From assembly GCF_011762195.1 (NCBI RefSeq), contig NZ_JAASQK010000002.1, positions 425,325-489,324 of the forward strand: a stretch of 64,000 bases of DNA. The letters run 5' to 3'. The DNA comes from Sphingomonas oligoaromativorans. Lineage in GTDB: Bacteria; Pseudomonadota; Alphaproteobacteria; Sphingomonadales; Sphingomonadaceae. The number at the start of each line of letters is the position of its first letter. Position 1 is the stretch's first letter. The notes under the pieces are model-generated. The model did not search any database. It saw only the letters and a list, made by a program, of their open reading frames with translations, and was not told where the DNA came from. The position numbers and the translations under genes are program-made. Below are positions 38,530 to 46,315 of the stretch, in pieces.

Positions 38530-40930
38530 GGCGGAGCGCCCAGGCCGGCGCGGCGCGCGCGGCGCGCAGCGACTGCATCAGCACGGTCGCCACCGCGATC
38601 AGCAGCGAGGCCAGCGTCGCGCCGAGGAAATAGAGCGGCGAAAGGCCGATCCTGTCCTCGAAACCCGCCAGCCATGTCCGCATCGCGATGAAGGCCAGCG
38701 GCCACGCGATGAGGTTGCCGATCACCACCGGCCGCAGGAACTGCGTGACAAGCAGCAGCACGACATCGCGCGAGGAGGCGCCCAGCGTCTTGCGGATGCC
38801 GATCTCGCGCACCCGCCGCTGCGTGTTGAACGAGGCGAGGCCCCACAGCCCGACGCACCCGATCGCCACCGCCAGCCCCGCACCGATCGCGAACAGCCGC
38901 GAGGCCTGATCGTCGGACTTGTAATAGGTTTCGAGATTCTGGTCGGCGGTGACGGCCTTGAACGGCACCTCCGGCGCGATACGGCGCCACACGCCGCGCA
39001 GCGCCTCGGTCATGCCGCGCGGATCGCCGTCGAAGCGCACCGAGGCGATCGGCGAGGTGATGTCGCGCGAGCGATAGGTGTAATAGGCCGCGCGGGTGCC
39101 GTCGCGGGGCGAATAGAAGCGCATATTCTCGACCACGCCGATCACGGTGCGGACCGACGTGCCGCTGGTGAGCGTCTTGCCGATCGCCTGCTGGGGGGTC
39201 AGGCCGAACTCGGCGGCGGCCCGGCGGTTGATGACGACGCTGTGAGGCTGTTCCACCGGCTTGCCGGCGATATCGTCGTCGCGATGCGCGTCGTCGGGCA
39301 GACGGCCGGCCAGCAGCGTCGGCCGGAAGACCCGGAAGAAACCCCGGTCCACCACGATCGCCATCAGCGACGGGCCGTTGCCGATCATGCCGGGCAGCTT
39401 CAGGTTGATATGGTTCTGATAATGCTCGTCGCCCGGCGCGGTATCGGAACGGGAGACCGCACGCACGCCCGGAAGCGCCGCGAAGCCGTTGACGAGGGAT
39501 GTCCGCTGACTCTCGGTCAGGCGCGGCTCGATGAAGCTCGGCACCACGATCAGCCCGTCACGGGCGAAGCCGAGATCGGCGTTGCGGACATGGCGGGTCT
39601 GCGCCGTCAGCACCATGGTGCCGACGATGAAGGCGGTTGCCAGCGCGAACTGGAGGATGACGAGCGCCTCGCGCACCCGCGTCCCCGCCCGGCCGCCGCC
39701 GGCCGAGCGCGAGGCCGCCAGCACGCCGGCCGCCGGGAAGCGGGAAAGCAGCACGGCCGGATAGAGGCCCGCCGCGACCCCGACGAGAACCACCAGCAAC
39801 ACCAGCGGCAACAGCACGCCGTTGTCGCCGACATAATGGATCGACAGCGAGAGGTTGCCCGCCGCATTGACCAGCGGCAGCCCGATCTCGGCGAGCGCGA
39901 GGCCGACGAAGGCGGCCAGCGCGGCGGTCGCGATGGCCTCGCCGATGAAGTGGCGCATCAGCGTCTTGCGGTCCGCGCCCAGCACCTTGCGCATCGCCAC
40001 TTCCCGCGCGCGCAGGCTGGCCCGTGCCGTCGCGAGGTTCACATAATTGACGATGGCGATCAGCAGGGTCAGCGTGCCGACGATGCCCAGCGTCGCGACG
40101 GTGAGCTTCGCGCCCTTCGCCTGAAGGTGCAGGTCGGTGATCGGCAGCAGGGTCTCGCGGAAGACCTTGAGGACATCCTTGCCCTGATCCTGCACAGCAT
40201 GGCGCTGGACGAAATCGTCGAGCTTGCCCGCGAGCGCCTTCGCCGCGGCCGGCGTCGGGAAACGGAGATAGGTGTAAAGGGACTCGCTGCCCCAGTGATA
40301 CCAATAATCCCCGGCGACCTGCTGCGGCACCAGCTTGGCGATGATGTTCGCCTTGAGTTCGGTGTTGCGCGGCAGGTTCCCGAACACGGCCGCGACGCGA
40401 TAAAGGCGCGGCGTGCCGTTCAGCACCAGCGTCATCGGCTGACCGATCGGGTTGATGCCGGGGAAATATTTGCCGGCCACCGTCTCGCTGATGATGAGGT
40501 TGGACGGATCGGCCAGCACGCCCGCCGCGTTGCCGCGCGTAATCGGCAGATCGAAGAGATCGAGGAACTCGGGATCGACGAGCTGCATCTTCTCGCTGGT
40601 CGCCGTGCCGTTCTTCAGGACGGTCGCATTCTCCTCGTCGAGCCGGGTGCCCTCGATGCCGGGGAAATCCCGCCGGAAGGTTTCCAGCCAGCCGCCGCCC
40701 GTGGTCGGGATCGGGCCTTCGAACTGTCCGGGCAGGTTCCAGTTGTCCTGCACCAGATAGATCTGGTCGTGATGCGGAATCCACCGTTCATAGCCGGTCT
40801 CGAACCGCACATAGAGGCCGAGCACGATGAACACGGCGATGCCCACCGCGAGCCCGCCGATGTTGAGCGCGGCATAAAGCTTGTGGCGCACCAGCGAGCG
40901 ATAGAAAGTGACGAAAGCGAAACGGTTCAT
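38522..40930 (-). CDS. ABC transporter permease with two FtsX domains (MacB-like)
   Basis: An 802-residue permease. N-terminal helix at about 20-42, a MacB-type periplasmic domain, an FtsX domain with three helices at about 285-395, then a second copy (helix near 425, periplasmic region, helices near 685-790). The duplication makes it a full-length dimer in one chain, as in permeases paired with a separate ATPase. These export machines extrude peptides, lipids or antibiotics from the periplasm by mechanotransmission rather than moving them through the inner membrane. It lies 11 bases after the ATPase gene. Confidence 0.9.
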   Translation of the reverse strand: MNRFAFVTFYRSLVRHKLYAALNIGGLAVGIAVFIVLGLYVRFETGYERWIPHHDQIYLVQDNWNLPGQFEGPIPTTGGGWLETFRRDFPGIEGTRLDEENATVLKNGTATSEKMQLVDPEFLDLFDLPITRGNAAGVLADPSNLIISETVAGKYFPGINPIGQPMTLVLNGTPRLYRVAAVFGNLPRNTELKANIIAKLVPQQVAGDYWYHWGSESLYTYLRFPTPAAAKALAGKLDDFVQRHAVQDQGKDVLKVFRETLLPITDLHLQAKGAKLTVATLGIVGTLTLLIAIVNYVNLATARASLRAREVAMRKVLGADRKTLMRHFIGEAIATAALAAFVGLALAEIGLPLVNAAGNLSLSIHYVGDNGVLLPLVLLVVLVGVAAGLYPAVLLSRFPAAGVLAASRSAGGGRAGTRVREALVILQFALATAFIVGTMVLTAQTRHVRNADLGFARDGLIVVPSFIEPRLTESQRTSLVNGFAALPGVRAVSRSDTAPGDEHYQNHINLKLPGMIGNGPSLMAIVVDRGFFRVFRPTLLAGRLPDDAHRDDDIAGKPVEQPHSVVINRRAAAEFGLTPQQAIGKTLTSGTSVRTVIGVVENMRFYSPRDGTRAAYYTYRSRDITSPIASVRFDGDPRGMTEALRGVWRRIAPEVPFKAVTADQNLETYYKSDDQASRLFAIGAGLAVAIGCVGLWGLASFNTQRRVREIGIRKTLGASSRDVVLLLVTQFLRPVVIGNLIAWPLAFIAMRTWLAGFEDRIGLSPLYFLGATLASLLIAVATVLMQSLRAARAAPAWALRHE

Positions 40931-40941
40931 GGCCCTGCCCC

Positions 40942-41634
40942 TCAGATCGCGCGGGCGACGGAGGAGACGATCCGCCCGTCCAGCATGTCGATGCGCCGGA
41001 GCGCCATGTCGGCATGGCTCGGCGAGTGGGTGACCATCACGATCGTCGCGCCCTCGCCGTTCAGGCTGGTCAGGATGTCCATCACCTGCTGGCCGTTCTC
41101 GGTGTCGAGGTTGCCGGTCGGCTCGTCGGCGAGGATCAGGCTCGGCTGGCCGACGATGGCGCGCGCGATCGCGGCGCGCTGCTGCTGGCCGCCCGAAAGC
41201 TGGTGCGGATAATGGCGCGCGCGGTGGGAGATGCCGACGCGGTCCATCGCCTGCTCCACCCGCTTGCGCCGGTCCCCGTTCAGTCCCCGGCGATAGGCGA
41301 GGCCCAGCTCGACATTCTCCTGGATGGTCAGCTCGTCGATCAGGTTGAAGCTCTGGAAGACGAAGCCCAGCGTCTCGCCGCGCAGCCTGGCGAGCGACGC
41401 CTCGTCCATCGCGGCGAGATCGCGCTCGCCGAACAGATAGCGGCCGGCGCTCGGCCGATCGACCGTGCCGAGGATGTTGAGCAAGGTCGACTTGCCGCAG
41501 CCCGACGGCCCCATGATGGCGAGGAACTCGCCCTCGCGGACCTCCAGGTTGATGTCGGCGAGCGCGGTCGTCTCGACCTCGTCGGAGGCGTAGCGGCGCT
41601 GGATCGATTCAAGACAGATCATGGGGCGGATCAT
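40942..41634 (-). CDS. ABC transporter ATPase (MacB/LolD type)
   Basis: A 230-residue ATPase: Walker A GPSGCGKS at 42-49, Q-loop FQSFNL near 93, signature LSGGQ at 146-150, Walker B with Asp170-Glu171 in ILADEPTGNLD, and the H-loop VTHSP. GGAG is 6 bases before the ATG at 41634, so the upstream open frame is not used. It drives the FtsX-type permease encoded next. Confidence 0.94.
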   Translation of the reverse strand: MIRPMICLESIQRRYASDEVETTALADINLEVREGEFLAIMGPSGCGKSTLLNILGTVDRPSAGRYLFGERDLAAMDEASLARLRGETLGFVFQSFNLIDELTIQENVELGLAYRRGLNGDRRKRVEQAMDRVGISHRARHYPHQLSGGQQQRAAIARAIVGQPSLILADEPTGNLDTENGQQVMDILTSLNGEGATIVMVTHSPSHADMALRRIDMLDGRIVSSVARAI

Positions 41635-41645
41635 GGGAAGCTCCG

Positions 41646-42905
41646 TCAGCGGATGTTGAGGACGCCGCTCTTGTCGTAAGCGGCGGTGTTGGAGGTGACG
41701 ATGCGGTCGCCGGGCTGGAGGCCGGAAAGGATCTCGACCTGCTCGGGATTGCGCGCACCGGTGCGGATCGGGCGTCGGCGGGCATGGCGCCCATCGGCAT
41801 CGACGACGAAGGCCGAATTGCCGCCGCCGCTGTCGAGCCAGCTCCCGACCGGCGCGACCAGCGTCTCGCGCGCGCTGCCCAGCGTCACGCGGATATCGGC
41901 GGTCTGGCCGCGATTGAGGCCTTTGGGCGCGGCGCCCACGAAGCCCAGCTCGACGCGGAAGCGGCCGTTGGTGACGGCGGGCAGCACCTTGGTGACGACG
42001 AGGTTCAATCCATTGTCGCCGCTGGCGTGCTGGCCCGGCTGGACCCGGCCGAGATAATATTCGTCCACGTCGGCGACGAGCTTCCACGAGCCCTCGCTGT
42101 CGACCTGACCGACCTGATCGCCGGCCTTGAGCATCTGCCCCGGCTGGATGGTGAAATTGGTGAGCCTGCCCGTGACCGGCGCGTGCACGACCAGCGCGTC
42201 GAGCCCCGCCCGGACGGCGGAAAGATTGCTGGTGAGACGCGCGCGCGTCTCGGCGAGGCGCGAGGCCTGAAGATTGGCGGTCTGGTCTTCCTTCGCCTGA
42301 CCGGACTGAAGCTGGCCAAGCCGCTTCTGCTGATAATCCGCCTCTTCGCGATAGCTCTTCACGCCCTCGTCGGAGACGAAGCCCTGATCGTGAAGCTGCT
42401 GGCGGATCGAGAGATCGCGCCGCGCCTTGATGAGGTCGTAGCTGGCCGACGCGGTCTGGCTGGCGCGATCGAGGCGGCTCTTCTCAAGCGCCAGATCGTC
42501 GCCGGAGAGCGTACCGAGCTGGCTGGCGATCTCCGCCTCGCGGGTCAGCACGTCGAGCTTGAGCGAGGGATTGAGCAATGTCGCGAGCGGCTGGCGCTCG
42601 GTGACGGCCGCGCCGTCCTGCACGAGCAGCTTCTCGACCTGCCCGCCCGATACGGCGCCGACGAAGGTGGTGACATTGGGCGCGACGGTGGCGCGGACGG
42701 GCAGATAATCCTCGAACCGGTCGCGCGCGACGGCGCCGGTCTCGATATCGGCGGCGGCGATATCGGCCGAGCCGCTCGACGGCAGGAAGTGCCAGCCGAG
42801 CAGGACCGCCGCCAGCAGGCCGACCGCCGCGGCGATCCAGCGCCAGCGACGGTCGGTGCGGGGCTTTTCCACCCGGCGATCCATGGCCGAACCGGAGACG
42901 GTCAT
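41646..42905 (-). CDS. HlyD-family periplasmic adaptor of the ABC exporter
   Basis: A 419-residue membrane-fusion protein: one transmembrane helix at about 29-49 (WRWIAAAVGLLAAVLLGWHF), a split lipoyl domain (GGQVEKLLVQDGAAVTERQP and VVHAPVTGRLTNFTIQPGQM), and a long coiled coil between them (about 125-235). It should link the ABC permease to the TolC-like channel. The ATG overlaps the urcA stop by one base (TGATG), which fixes the start at 42905 rather than the Met at 42884. Confidence 0.92.
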   Translation of the reverse strand: MTVSGSAMDRRVEKPRTDRRWRWIAAAVGLLAAVLLGWHFLPSSGSADIAAADIETGAVARDRFEDYLPVRATVAPNVTTFVGAVSGGQVEKLLVQDGAAVTERQPLATLLNPSLKLDVLTREAEIASQLGTLSGDDLALEKSRLDRASQTASASYDLIKARRDLSIRQQLHDQGFVSDEGVKSYREEADYQQKRLGQLQSGQAKEDQTANLQASRLAETRARLTSNLSAVRAGLDALVVHAPVTGRLTNFTIQPGQMLKAGDQVGQVDSEGSWKLVADVDEYYLGRVQPGQHASGDNGLNLVVTKVLPAVTNGRFRVELGFVGAAPKGLNRGQTADIRVTLGSARETLVAPVGSWLDSGGGNSAFVVDADGRHARRRPIRTGARNPEQVEILSGLQPGDRIVTSNTAAYDKSGVLNIR

Positions 42906-43231
42906 CAGCGGGCCGCGAGCTGGACGGTGCGGTCGGTCCGGGCGGCGACGGCCTTGCCCAGCATGTCCTGCGCCTGGGCATAGGCCTCGTTGCGGCACGC
43001 CTGGGCGGCGAAGAACTCGCCGATATTGCCGGCCGGGCAGACGCGCGAGGCGGCGATGTGAAGGCGCTTGGCGATCGCGGCGCGGCCATCGACGCTGGCC
43101 AGCTCGGCGGCGGTGTAGTGGACGGTCACGGCGGGAACGGCGGCGACCGCCGGGTCCGAATAAGCGACGATCGCGGTGGTGCCGAGCAGGCCGGCGCCGG
43201 CGAACATCAGATTGATGATGAACTTGCACAT
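42905..43231 (-). CDS. UrcA-family secreted protein, first gene of exporter operon
   Basis: A 108-residue protein: signal peptide or N-terminal anchor at about 5-30, then the UrcA-like core VTVHYTAAELASVDGRAAI followed by AKRLHIAASRVCP, with two cysteines in the mature part (VCPAG and AQACR) that could form a disulfide. UrcA-family proteins are small exported proteins of unknown function frequent in sphingomonads and caulobacters. AAGGA lies 8 bases before the ATG at 43231. A sigma-54 promoter sits about 54 bases upstream, so it is the lead gene of the adaptor-ABC-TolC transcript and coupled to the adaptor. Confidence 0.85.
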   Translation of the reverse strand: MCKFIINLMFAGAGLLGTTAIVAYSDPAVAAVPAVTVHYTAAELASVDGRAAIAKRLHIAASRVCPAGNIGEFFAAQACRNEAYAQAQDMLGKAVAARTDRTVQLAAR

Positions 43232-43284
43232 GGCTCTGTTCCTTGTCCTCGTGGCCGGCGGCGTGTCGGTCACGGAACAACCTC

Positions 43285-43300
43285 AGCAGGAGCCGTGCCA
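43285..43300 (-). promoter_or_regulatory. sigma-54 promoter for urcA/exporter operon
   Basis: On the minus strand TGGCACGGCTCCTGCT has the -24 element TGGCACG and the -12 element CTGCT with exactly 10 bases between the invariant GG and GC. The consensus is TGGCACG-N4-TTGCW; one base differs. The start would fall about 40 bases upstream of the urcA ATG. Confidence 0.8.
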
Positions 43301-43322
43301 ATTTTATAAACCATTGAAAAAT

Positions 43323-43382
43323 AACGATCGATGGACAAATGATCGTTGCACATCATCTTGGCACTGTCCGGTTTCGGACAGT
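43323..43382. promoter_or_regulatory. enhancer-like inverted repeats for the NtrC-type regulator
   Basis: ACTGTCCG-GTTT-CGGACAGT (43363-43382) is a perfect palindrome with 8-base arms, 63-82 bases upstream of the sigma-54 -24 element, a usual enhancer distance. AACGATC (43323-43329) and GATCGTT (43341-43347) form a second inverted repeat with an 11-base spacer. A further weak repeat TGTTCGGAAACA lies just downstream. The divergent response regulator gene begins 67 bases further on, so the same sites may also autoregulate it. Confidence 0.6.
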
Positions 43383-43449
43383 CAGGTGTTCGGAAACAGA
43401 CGTTGAGCCGCCGCCCGAAGGATGGCAGCACCGCCATCGGAGGGACAGA

Positions 43450-44832
43450 GTGAGCACCGAGAAGTTCGACTGCTGCATCGTCGTGGACGATGACGAGGAT
43501 ATCCTGCTGGCGGCGCGCCTGTTGATGCGCCAGCTCTTCGCCGAGGTGCGCGTCACGCCGTCGCCGCAGGAGGCGTTGGACTGGATGGGCGAGCGCCGCG
43601 CGGACGTGATCCTGCTCGACGCCAATTTCGCGCGCGGCGCCACCGACGGGAGCGAGGGCTTCCGCTGGCTCGGGCGCATCCTCGAACGAGACGCGCAGGC
43701 CTCGGTGGTGCTCATCACCGCGCATGGCGGCGTGCAGACCGCCGTGCAGGCGATGAAGCAGGGCGCGACCGATTTCGTCTCCAAGCCCTGGGCCAACGAC
43801 AAGCTGCTCTCGGTCGTCCGCTCCGCCGCCGCGCTCAGCCGCTCGCGCCGGCAGAGCGACGGGGTGTCCCCAGCCCCCGCATCCGGCTCCGAAACCCCGC
43901 TGCTCGGTTCCTCGCCGGCGATGGCGCGCGTGCTGTCGCTGATCGAGAAGGCCGGGCCGACCGACGCCAACGTCCTGATCCTCGGCGAGAACGGCACCGG
44001 CAAGGAACTGGTCGCGCGCGAACTGCACCGCCATTCGCGGCGTGCGGGCAAGATCATGCTGTCGGTCGATCTCGGCGCGGTGGCGGAGAATCTCTTCGAC
44101 TCCGAGCTGTTCGGCCATGTGAAGGGCGCCTTCACCGATGCCCGCGCCGATCGTGTCGGCCGCTTGCAGGCGGCGGAAGGCGGCACGCTGTTCCTCGATG
44201 AGGTCGGCAATCTGCCGCTGCATCTGCAACCCAAGCTGCTCACCGCGCTCGAACAGCGCAAGGTGACGCCGGTCGGCGCCAACGCCCCCGTGCCGATCGA
44301 CGTGCGCGTCATTTCCGCGACCAACCTGCCCCCGGATCAGCTCGGGCAGGAAAGCCGCTTCCGGCAGGATCTGCTCTATCGCCTCAACACGGTGGAGATC
44401 GAGCTGCCTCCTTTACGCGAACGGCGCGAGGATATCCCGTTGCTGCTCGATCATTATCTCCGCCTCTACGCCGCCCGCTACGAGAGGCCGGCGCCCGTGC
44501 TGCCCGATGCGGTGCGTGACGCGCTGGTCGCCCATGACTGGCCGGGCAATGTCCGCGCGCTCCGCCATGCCGCCGAGCGGGCGATCATCCTCGCCGACGG
44601 GGCGACGCTGGCGCTCAAGGACTTCCCGCTGCCCAAGGCCGCATCCGCCCCCTATGTGCAGGCCGCCGCCGTGGCCGAACCCGCCCCCGCAGACCTCAAC
44701 CTCGATCGTGCCGAGCGCCAGCTCATCGAGCGCGCGCTCCACAAGCATGGCTATAACATCTCGAACGCGGCGGCCGAACTGGGCCTGACGCGCGGCTCGC
44801 TCTATCGGCGGATGGAGAAGCATGGCCTCTAG
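43450..44832 (+). CDS. sigma-54-type response regulator (NtrC family)
   Basis: A 460-residue regulator. Receiver domain 1-125: acidic pair near 13-15, phospho-acceptor Asp57, Lys112. AAA+ domain about 150-375: Walker A GENGTGKE at 179-186, Walker B FLDEVG with Asp250-Glu251, and the sigma-54 contact loop GAFTDA at 226-231, where the family norm is GAFTGA. A Fis-type helix-turn-helix closes the protein (ISNAAAELGLTRGSLYRRME). The GTG at 43450 has GGAGG 6 bases upstream and fits the receiver N terminus. It is co-transcribed with the kinase (11-base overlap) and very probably activates the divergent sigma-54 exporter operon. Confidence 0.95.
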   Translation: MSTEKFDCCIVVDDDEDILLAARLLMRQLFAEVRVTPSPQEALDWMGERRADVILLDANFARGATDGSEGFRWLGRILERDAQASVVLITAHGGVQTAVQAMKQGATDFVSKPWANDKLLSVVRSAAALSRSRRQSDGVSPAPASGSETPLLGSSPAMARVLSLIEKAGPTDANVLILGENGTGKELVARELHRHSRRAGKIMLSVDLGAVAENLFDSELFGHVKGAFTDARADRVGRLQAAEGGTLFLDEVGNLPLHLQPKLLTALEQRKVTPVGANAPVPIDVRVISATNLPPDQLGQESRFRQDLLYRLNTVEIELPPLRERREDIPLLLDHYLRLYAARYERPAPVLPDAVRDALVAHDWPGNVRALRHAAERAIILADGATLALKDFPLPKAASAPYVQAAAVAEPAPADLNLDRAERQLIERALHKHGYNISNAAAELGLTRGSLYRRMEKHGL

Positions 44833-46162
44833 GGCGCCCTTCGTCGCACGGCTGGCGGGGCATATGCTGCTGCTGCTCGCGACGCTGGTGGCGCTCGCCT
44901 GGTTCCTGCCGGTGCCGGGGCATCTCGCGACCAAGCTGCTCTGCGGGCTGCTGTCGCTGGCGGCGGCATGGGCGCTGTGGCGGGCGGTGAGCCGCACCAA
45001 TGCCCAGCTCACCCGCTTCGTCTCGGCGATCCGCCACGAGGATCTGACGCAGGTCTTCCCCGAGACGCATCAGGGCAGCGGCTTCGACGCGCTGGGCGAG
45101 ACGCTCAACGCCGCGATCCGGCGCCTGCGCGAGCATCGCGCCGCCGAGGCCGCCGAAAACCGCTTCGCCGCCACGCTGGTGGACGAGGCGCCGACGCCGA
45201 TCCTCGCCATAGACCCGGACGGCAGGGTGGAGCTTTCGAACAAGGCCGCGCGCCGCCTGTTCGGGCAGGCGAGCGGGCGCGGCATCGCCGAGTTGATGCC
45301 CTATGGCGAAGGCTTCGTCGCGGCCCTCACGGATGTGGTGCCGGGCGACCGCCGCCTCTGCCGGGTGGTGCTGGGCGGATTGCCGCAACGCGCGATGGTG
45401 GCGGTCACGCAGGTCGAGCGGCTGGGGCGGACGTGGCGGATCGCCTCGGTACAGGTCATCCAGGGCGAGCTGGATGCCGCCGAGGTCGCGACGCAGGCCG
45501 ATCTGGTCCGCGTGCTGACCCATGAGATCATGAACTCGATGACGCCCGTCACCTCGCTCGCCGAAAGCGCGGCCGGGCTGATGGCGGAGATCGACCAAGG
45601 CGACGATCCGGCGATCGCCGACGCGCGCATCGCGGTGGAGACGCTGGCGCGCCGCGCCTCCGGCATCATGCATTTCGTCGACAGCTATCGCGAGTTCAGC
45701 CGTGCCCCCGCCCTCGCCCGCCGCCGTTTCCGGGCGCGGACGTGGGCCGAGGAACTGACCCGGCTCTATCGCGCGATGCCGGCGGGCGAAGATGTGGCGC
45801 TCGACGTCAGCGTCCTGCCCGAGGCGCTGATGATCGACGGCGACCCGGAGCTGCTGTCGCAGGTGGTGCTGAACCTGCTCAAGAATGGCGGCGAGGCGGC
45901 CAGCGCCCATAGGCCCGCGCCCCGCGTCGCGCTCGTCATCGAGGGCCTGCCGACGGGGCGTGTCCGCATCCTCGTCGAGGATAATGGGCCGGGCGTGCCG
46001 GACGCCAGCCTCGGGGAAATCTTCCTCCCCTTCTTCACCACCAAGCCGTCGGGCACCGGCGTGGGACTGAGCTTCGCGCGGCAGGTGGTGCTGCTGCACC
46101 ATGGCGCGATCCGCTATGCTGGCGAGCCAGGCGGCGGCGGGCGGTTCGAGATCGTCCTCTAG
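44822..46162 (+). CDS. sensor histidine kinase, partner of NtrC-type regulator
   Basis: A 446-residue kinase: two closely spaced transmembrane helices (about 13-30 and 37-54) with almost no periplasmic loop, a HAMP-like linker, a PAS domain (about 112-215), the H-box LTHEIMNSMTPV with His234, N-box VVLNLLKNGGEA, G1 box VEDNGPGVP, F-box and G2 box GTGVGLSFARQV. The lack of an extracytoplasmic domain suggests it senses the membrane itself or an intracellular cue. It overlaps the regulator gene, so the pair is made together. Confidence 0.94.
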   Translation: MASRAPFVARLAGHMLLLLATLVALAWFLPVPGHLATKLLCGLLSLAAAWALWRAVSRTNAQLTRFVSAIRHEDLTQVFPETHQGSGFDALGETLNAAIRRLREHRAAEAAENRFAATLVDEAPTPILAIDPDGRVELSNKAARRLFGQASGRGIAELMPYGEGFVAALTDVVPGDRRLCRVVLGGLPQRAMVAVTQVERLGRTWRIASVQVIQGELDAAEVATQADLVRVLTHEIMNSMTPVTSLAESAAGLMAEIDQGDDPAIADARIAVETLARRASGIMHFVDSYREFSRAPALARRRFRARTWAEELTRLYRAMPAGEDVALDVSVLPEALMIDGDPELLSQVVLNLLKNGGEAASAHRPAPRVALVIEGLPTGRVRILVEDNGPGVPDASLGEIFLPFFTTKPSGTGVGLSFARQVVLLHHGAIRYAGEPGGGGRFEIVL

Positions 46163-46218
46163 CATCGTCCTTTGGCGCGGGCTGGCGCCGAAGCCGGAAA
46201 TGCGGGGCATCTTTCCTG

Positions 46219-46247
46219 TTGATAGAGGAGTGCCAGCGATGGCATTA
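46219..46247 (+). promoter_or_regulatory. candidate promoter with LacI-type operator ahead of uxaA
   Basis: TGCCAGCGATGGCA (46231-46244) is a 14-base LacI-type palindrome with central CG. It lies between a possible -35 (TTGATA, 46219-46224) and a weak -10 (GCATTA, 46242-46247), 72 bases before the uxaA ATG. Near-identical or partial copies precede the GH28 and TonB-receptor genes. Confidence 0.6.
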
Positions 46248-46315
46248 ATCGCCCATGACGGTGGCCGCGCCCCTCGTGGCCATCACCCAACAACAAACCA
46301 CGATCGGGAAGAAGG

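Noticed and set aside
43359..43376. Second sigma-54-like element on the plus strand (TTGGCACTGTCCGGTTT)
   Set aside because: It has a TGGCAC but no GC at the -12 position, so it does not meet the promoter pattern for the regulator gene.
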